This document shows, one piece after another, positions 5,773 through 9,210 of a stretch of 9,210 nucleotides of DNA. Below the pieces are notes generated by a model, which made no database searches, was not told where the DNA came from, and saw nothing but the letters and a program-made list of their open reading frames with translations. The first letter of the stretch is position 1, and each line of letters begins with the position of its first letter. The stretch is from Candidatus Bathyarchaeota archaeon RBG_13_52_12 (GTDB taxonomy: Archaea > Thermoproteota > Bathyarchaeia > TCS64). Made by a program: the position numbers and the translations under genes. Where the stretch lies: the NCBI GenBank assembly GCA_001774245.1, contig MEZF01000108.1:8459-17668 (forward strand). Reading direction: 5' to 3'.

Positions 5773-7293
5773 ATGTCATCCACCGAGGACGTCATTAAAC
5801 GAATTCTGGTCGTGAAGCCGAACCTGACGAGGGAGGCCGTAGAACGTCTTATTCAGGAGGAGAAGGCGAAGGCGGCTGGGCTGCTCACAGATGAGGCCGC
5901 GGCGCACTTGGTGGCTTCGAATCTCGGCATGGACGGCGCGGGTGAACGAATAGAGGCGAAGCTCAAGATAGGCGCCTTGACCTCGGGTCTAAACGATGTC
6001 AGCCTTACAGGGCGGGTGCTGCACATCTTTCCACCGAGAACTTTCCAACGCGCCGACGGGCGCCAGGGAAAGGTTCTCAGGATGCTCATCGGAGACGCCA
6101 CCGGGATAGTCGCCGTCGTCTTCTGGGACGATAAAGCAGACCATATAATCGCGAGTAAAGTGGTACGTAACAAGATTATCAGGGTTCTACACGGATACAG
6201 CCGAGAAAGACAGGGAACCGGGGAGGTCGAGGTCAACGTTGGCAACCGCGGAAGCGTCTACATGGAGCCACTCGACGCCGTCGACGCAGAGTTCCCCAAG
6301 ATGGACTCATTCTTTAAGACTCCGGGCCAGGTTAGCTCTACTGGCGCAGTCAACGTCGAGGGTGTCATCATGGGCAAGTCACCACCCTCAACCTTCACCC
6401 GGAAGGACGGCACCGAGGGAAAGGTCATCCGCCTCAGCCTCGAGGAAGGCGGCAGACAGATCACCGCAGTCCTATGGGATGAGAAAGTCGAGGAAGCCGC
6501 GAAGCTCGGGGATGGCACAAGGGTAAGGATAATCGGAGCTAACTCGAAGGTCCGCCAGGGTAGCGGCTTCGAGATCCACCTAAACAGAAGCAGCGAAGTC
6601 GAGGTGCTGGAGGAGGGCGTACTCCCACACGAGCCCCTCAGCCATTGGACGAAGATAGGAGAGCTAAGGGACGGTATGCGCAGCGTCAATGCCGCCGGCA
6701 GGGTCATCAGCATAGGAGAGCCTCGCGAGTTCACCCGGAAGGACGGGACAAAGGGTCGAGTCGCCTCAGTCGTCCTCGAGGATGAGACTGGCATCGTCAG
6801 GCTCAGCCTTTGGGATGATGACGTCAACGCCCTTGGTGATATGCCCGTCGGCACAGTCGTCGCCGTCGAGAATTGCTACACACGAGCCGGCTATGGTGAT
6901 TCATTAGACCTCAACGTCGGCCGCCTCGGCTCCATGAAAATCAACCCTGCCGACGTCCAGGTTGAGAAACTCGACGCTGCCAACCGCGTTACCGAGATCA
7001 AAGACCTCCAGGAGGGGCGTAAGAACATCACAGTCGAAGGGCAGCTCCTCGACGATCCCATAAGCAGGGAGGTCAACACTATGAGGGGCCCCGCGAACGT
7101 AGTCAGCTTCCGCATCGACGACGGCACGGGAGAGGCCCGGATAAGCCTCTGGAGGGAGCACGGCAAGGCGGTCGAGGGCGTCACCGCTGGGGCTCGCATA
7201 AGACTCGAGAACTGCAACATCCGCGAGCCCTTTGACGGACTTATACAGGTGACCAGCACCCAGTTTACCCGAGTCACGGTCCTCAAAAAGTAG
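5773..7293 (+). CDS. Replication protein A, four OB folds, single-stranded DNA binding
   Basis: This 506-residue protein is the archaeal RPA that coats single-stranded DNA in replication, recombination and repair. The N-terminal helical region (1-55, with GLLTDEAAAHLVASNLGM at 36-53) matches the start of euryarchaeal-type RPA. Four OB folds follow at about 70-165, 190-278, 295-390 and 408-503. Each has a V-x-G-x-V first strand, and the first three have a conserved loop (FQRADGRQGKV, FTRKDGTEGKV, FTRKDGTKGRV) plus a W-D/E end strand (VVFWDD, AVLWDE, LSLWDD). OB4 lacks the RKDG loop but keeps ISLWRE. There is no C-terminal zinc finger: the protein ends nine residues after the last strand starts (FTRVTVLKK). 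Some archaeal RPAs carry such a finger, so it may be on another subunit. ATG 5773 has GGTAGGG 11-17 bases upstream. It lies downstream of the SWS1-like gene. Confidence 0.93.
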   Translation: MSSTEDVIKRILVVKPNLTREAVERLIQEEKAKAAGLLTDEAAAHLVASNLGMDGAGERIEAKLKIGALTSGLNDVSLTGRVLHIFPPRTFQRADGRQGKVLRMLIGDATGIVAVVFWDDKADHIIASKVVRNKIIRVLHGYSRERQGTGEVEVNVGNRGSVYMEPLDAVDAEFPKMDSFFKTPGQVSSTGAVNVEGVIMGKSPPSTFTRKDGTEGKVIRLSLEEGGRQITAVLWDEKVEEAAKLGDGTRVRIIGANSKVRQGSGFEIHLNRSSEVEVLEEGVLPHEPLSHWTKIGELRDGMRSVNAAGRVISIGEPREFTRKDGTKGRVASVVLEDETGIVRLSLWDDDVNALGDMPVGTVVAVENCYTRAGYGDSLDLNVGRLGSMKINPADVQVEKLDAANRVTEIKDLQEGRKNITVEGQLLDDPISREVNTMRGPANVVSFRIDDGTGEARISLWREHGKAVEGVTAGARIRLENCNIREPFDGLIQVTSTQFTRVTVLKK

Positions 7294-7296
7294 CAT

Positions 7297-7308
7297 AAAA
7301 AAAATTTT
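7297..7308. terminator. Bidirectional A/T terminator between RPA and the aminotransferase
   Basis: AAAAAAAATTTT sits in the 41-base gap between convergent stops. Transcripts of the minus-strand aminotransferase gene read eight T residues here. RPA transcripts read TTTTAT. No stem-loop is needed; oligo-T on the coding strand is enough for archaeal polymerase. Confidence 0.6.
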
Positions 7309-7334
7309 ATCTATAGCGACACGAGTTAGTATTG

Positions 7335-8672
7335 CTACTTCCGAGTCTTCTCCAAGGCGCTTATGGTCTCGTCAAGGACGTCTAGACTCCTGTCCACGAG
7401 GTCCCGCGTGATGGGGAGCGGTGGCATGAGGCGGATAACGCTCTTACCGCAGTTCACGAGAGCTATACCCTTCCTAAAGCACTCCATCATCACCTCCTCC
7501 GTCTCCTGCTGGGCAGGGGTTTTACTCCTCTTGTCCTTGACCAGCTCTAGCCCACACATTAGCCCGAGGCCTCGGACGTCGCCGACCATTGGATGGGCCT
7601 CCTTCATCTCAGCAAGCCTCTTCATAATGTGAGCGCCCTGCTTCTGGGCGTTCTCCAGCATCTTTTCATCTTTAATCGCTTTGATTACGGCGGAGGCGGC
7701 AGCGCAGGCCACAGGATTACCGCCAAAGGTGGAGGCGTGACTCCCCGGCGTCCAGTCCTGGATGTCCGCGCGGCTCGCCATCACACCCAGCGGGAGACCC
7801 GCTGCGATGCCCTTAGCGATGGTGACGATGTCAGGCACTACGTCGAAGTGTTCGATGGCAAACCATTTACCTGTCCTGCCCATACCTGACTGTACCTCGT
7901 CCACAGCGAGTAACACACCGTATTTATCGAGGAGCTTCTTCAACTTCTTGAAGTAGCCTTTAGGTGGGACGACGTAACCACCCTCACCCTGCACCGCCTC
8001 GGCGATGAGCATCGCAACCTCCTCCGGTGGCACAAACTTACTGAAGAGATACTCTTCAATGTAGTCGACGCAGTAGTAGTCACAGCTTGGGCACTCGAGG
8101 TGGAAGGGGCACCTGTAGCAATAGGGGTAGAATATATGCTCCACGCCAGGCACAAGGGGCGCGAAGTAGCGGCGCTGAGCCGGCCTCGACGCAGTTAGGC
8201 TCACCGCCCCCATGGTGCGCCCGTGGAAGCTGCTTATGTATGCGAGGATATACTGACGCTTACTGTGCCAACGGGCGAGCTTGATCGCCGCCTCATTAGC
8301 CTCAGCACCGCTATTACCATAGAAGAACTTCTTTTCATGCGCCCCCGGAACAATTTCATGGAGCTGCTCTCCGAGGTTGATGTAGTTCTCATAGAAGAAG
8401 TCGGTGTAGCTATAGCTGAGGAATTTGTCTACCTGTTGATGGATGGCCTTTAGAACCTTGGGGTGGCTGTGGCCGACATTCGTGACGGCGAGGCCCGCGT
8501 TCATGTCTATGAACTCATTGCCATCAACGTCTGTGACTATACAGCCCTTCGCCTCCTTCACCACAAGCGGGTACGCCCTGCCGAAGGAGGGAGAGATGTA
8601 CCTCTCGTCCCTCTCGACAATCTTCTTCGCCTTAGGTCCGGGAGGCGTGACAACTAACTTCGGGTAACTCAA
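7335..8672 (-). CDS. Class-III PLP aminotransferase (GabT/ornithine aminotransferase-like)
   Basis: This 445-residue fold-type I PLP enzyme shows the phosphate-binding GNSGAEANEAA (119-129) and the cofactor Asp in AVDEVQSGMGRTG (D258). The Schiff-base Lys is K287 in TIAKGIAAG, and STFGGNP is at 314-320. It has the full class-III length. A five-cysteine insertion, CYRCPF (C185, C188), CPSC (C194, C197) and C201, is shared with archaeal enzymes annotated as 4-aminobutyrate, ornithine or acetylornithine aminotransferases. Some Thermococcales relatives are amino-acid racemases. The sequence alone does not fix the substrate, and no arginine or GABA pathway genes are nearby. The start is TTG at 8672-8670, with a very good Shine-Dalgarno GAGGGTGA six bases upstream (8686-8679) and a TATA box at 8720-8714. 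A nearby GTG in the Shine-Dalgarno sequence is out of frame. It is convergent with RPA. Confidence 0.93.
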   Translation of the reverse strand: MSYPKLVVTPPGPKAKKIVERDERYISPSFGRAYPLVVKEAKGCIVTDVDGNEFIDMNAGLAVTNVGHSHPKVLKAIHQQVDKFLSYSYTDFFYENYINLGEQLHEIVPGAHEKKFFYGNSGAEANEAAIKLARWHSKRQYILAYISSFHGRTMGAVSLTASRPAQRRYFAPLVPGVEHIFYPYCYRCPFHLECPSCDYYCVDYIEEYLFSKFVPPEEVAMLIAEAVQGEGGYVVPPKGYFKKLKKLLDKYGVLLAVDEVQSGMGRTGKWFAIEHFDVVPDIVTIAKGIAAGLPLGVMASRADIQDWTPGSHASTFGGNPVACAAASAVIKAIKDEKMLENAQKQGAHIMKRLAEMKEAHPMVGDVRGLGLMCGLELVKDKRSKTPAQQETEEVMMECFRKGIALVNCGKSVIRLMPPLPITRDLVDRSLDVLDETISALEKTRK

Positions 8673-8678
8673 CCCTGT

Positions 8679-8686
8679 TCACCCTC
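8679..8686 (-). promoter_or_regulatory. Shine-Dalgarno site that fixes the TTG start
   Basis: GAGGGTGA on the minus strand differs little from the consensus GGAGGTGA and ends six bases before TTG 8672. This decides the non-ATG start of the aminotransferase. It implies a leadered mRNA, unlike several other genes in the window. Confidence 0.65.
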
Positions 8687-8713
8687 TGCGTGGTCTAGTT
8701 TGTCCCATCTAGG

Positions 8714-8720
8714 ATAAAAA
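8714..8720 (-). promoter_or_regulatory. TATA box of the aminotransferase gene
   Basis: TTTTTAT on the minus strand predicts a start near 8690, about 18 bases before the TTG codon and just ahead of the ribosome site. It lies directly after the hairpin at 8725-8753, so the same T run may also end the DUF2070 transcript. Confidence 0.5.
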
Positions 8721-8724
8721 CAGT

Positions 8725-8753
8725 GAAGGTTTACCCCAACTGCGGGGGCCTTC
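8725..8753 (-). terminator. Hairpin after the DUF2070 gene, possible terminator
   Basis: GAAGG (8725-8729) pairs with CCTTC (8749-8753), and CCCC (8734-8737) pairs with GGGG (8744-8747), around an AACTGC loop and with an asymmetric internal bulge. Read on the minus strand, TTTTT follows four bases after the stem (8720-8716), which resembles an intrinsic terminator. The stem is imperfect, and archaea do not require hairpins. Confidence 0.4.
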
Positions 8754-8771
8754 ATTGACTCAATGCTTCAG

Positions 8772-9210
8772 TCAGAGGAGAAAAGCCGCGGCTGTGGCCG
8801 CAATGAATGTGAGGGGGAGGGCCGTCGCAGCTGTCCTAATGAAAACCGTGAAGCTTGTCTTCACGACCCCCCTAAGTAACTCAATGCCCTTCACGCCGAT
8901 GATTTGGACGTCGTCGACGGCAGTCCGGGTAAAGGATACCTGCGCAGGAGTTAGAGTAACCCCCTTCAGGGCTTCCTCGATGTAATGATAGACCTTTTTT
9001 AGCTCCATCGCTTCACCGGCTGGATGGTATCCCCGATCCGTGGCTCCTATTGCGTTTACAAGATGTGTGTCTGATGACAATATCTCCGCATCCGCGTAGC
9101 CGAGGGACGTTACGTGTTCGAGGAGCTTCTCGCGGAGTCCCTGAATGACGTTATTGGTGTCGAAGATCAAGTAAGCGTATTTCAATTCCCGCGTCTGGAT
9201 GACGAAAGCG
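8772..9210 (-). CDS. DUF2070 family membrane protein, C-terminal part (partial)
   Basis: The minus frame is open from the window edge to TGA at 8774-8772, giving 145 residues. The TTG at 9185 is internal: codons upstream (AFVIQTRE) continue the frame, and the family motif begins there. The segment carries the conserved soluble C-terminal block of DUF2070, an archaea-specific membrane protein family of unknown function. It is recognised by RELKYAYLIFDTNN, then SSDTHLVNAIG, then GYHPAGE. The last 16 residues (ALPLTFIAATAAAFLL) are hydrophobic and look like a final membrane segment ending at the stop. The expected N-terminal membrane domain would lie beyond the right edge. The conserved Asp, Thr and His of DTH suggest a binding or catalytic site, but no activity is known to me. 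The gene is followed by a hairpin and then the aminotransferase on the same strand, 99 bases away. Confidence 0.82.
   Translation of the reverse strand, partial: AFVIQTRELKYAYLIFDTNNVIQGLREKLLEHVTSLGYADAEILSSDTHLVNAIGATDRGYHPAGEAMELKKVYHYIEEALKGVTLTPAQVSFTRTAVDDVQIIGVKGIELLRGVVKTSFTVFIRTAATALPLTFIAATAAAFLL

Noticed and set aside
6258..6854. 198-codon minus-strand ORF opposite RPA
   Set aside because: It is a shadow of the RPA codon bias in a GC-rich gene. The product is Ser/Pro-rich with no recognisable motif, and there is no promoter.
8772..9185. DUF2070 fragment as a complete 137-residue gene starting at TTG 9185
   Set aside because: The frame stays open upstream to the window edge, and the conserved block begins at or before this codon, so the gene is truncated by the window rather than short.

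Overview
The window reads as ordinary archaeal chromosome. The evidence is an archaeal-type RPA with four OB folds, a DUF2070 membrane protein C-terminus, an AbrB-PhoU regulator, TATA-like boxes about 25-35 bases ahead of genes, short or absent leaders, frequent GTG and TTG starts, and oligo-T terminators. Base composition is moderately GC-rich. The protein set fits a TACK-type archaeon, for example Bathyarchaeia, but that placement is a guess. I see no insertion sequence, CRISPR array, integrase or phage gene.

Layout, left to right. Positions 1-75 hold the first 25 codons of an unrecognised minus-strand gene. Positions 76-266 are a regulatory spacer with a minus-strand promoter, a small inverted repeat and two tandem TCTATAGA palindromes, ahead of an AbrB-PhoU regulator (267-1319). 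Next come a tRNA-Pro(CGG) with encoded CCA (1370-1446), an M28-family zinc peptidase (1512-3305), and a radical SAM protein with C-terminal auxiliary-cluster cysteines that starts only 5 bases after the peptidase stop (3311-4231). The radical SAM gene overlaps tail-to-tail by 7 bases with a minus-strand SbcD/Mre11-related phosphoesterase (4225-5064).

The centre looks like a DNA-repair neighbourhood. The phosphoesterase is divergent from a 139-residue SWIM zinc-finger protein that resembles eukaryotic SWS1/ZSWIM7 (5158-5577). A 37-residue single-span membrane protein follows (5612-5725), then a four-OB-fold RPA (5773-7293). A Mre11-like phosphoesterase, an SWS1-like protein and RPA within 3 kb suggest a link to homologous recombination, although each gene appears to have its own promoter.

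The right end is on the minus strand: a class-III PLP aminotransferase with a five-cysteine insertion (7335-8672), convergent with RPA across a shared A/T terminator, and upstream of it the 3' end of a DUF2070 gene that runs off the window (8772-9210).

The points most worth a second look are the SWS1-like gene and its neighbours, the unannotated 37-residue membrane protein, the His in place of the usual general-base Glu in the M28 peptidase, and the tandem palindromes before the AbrB-PhoU gene.
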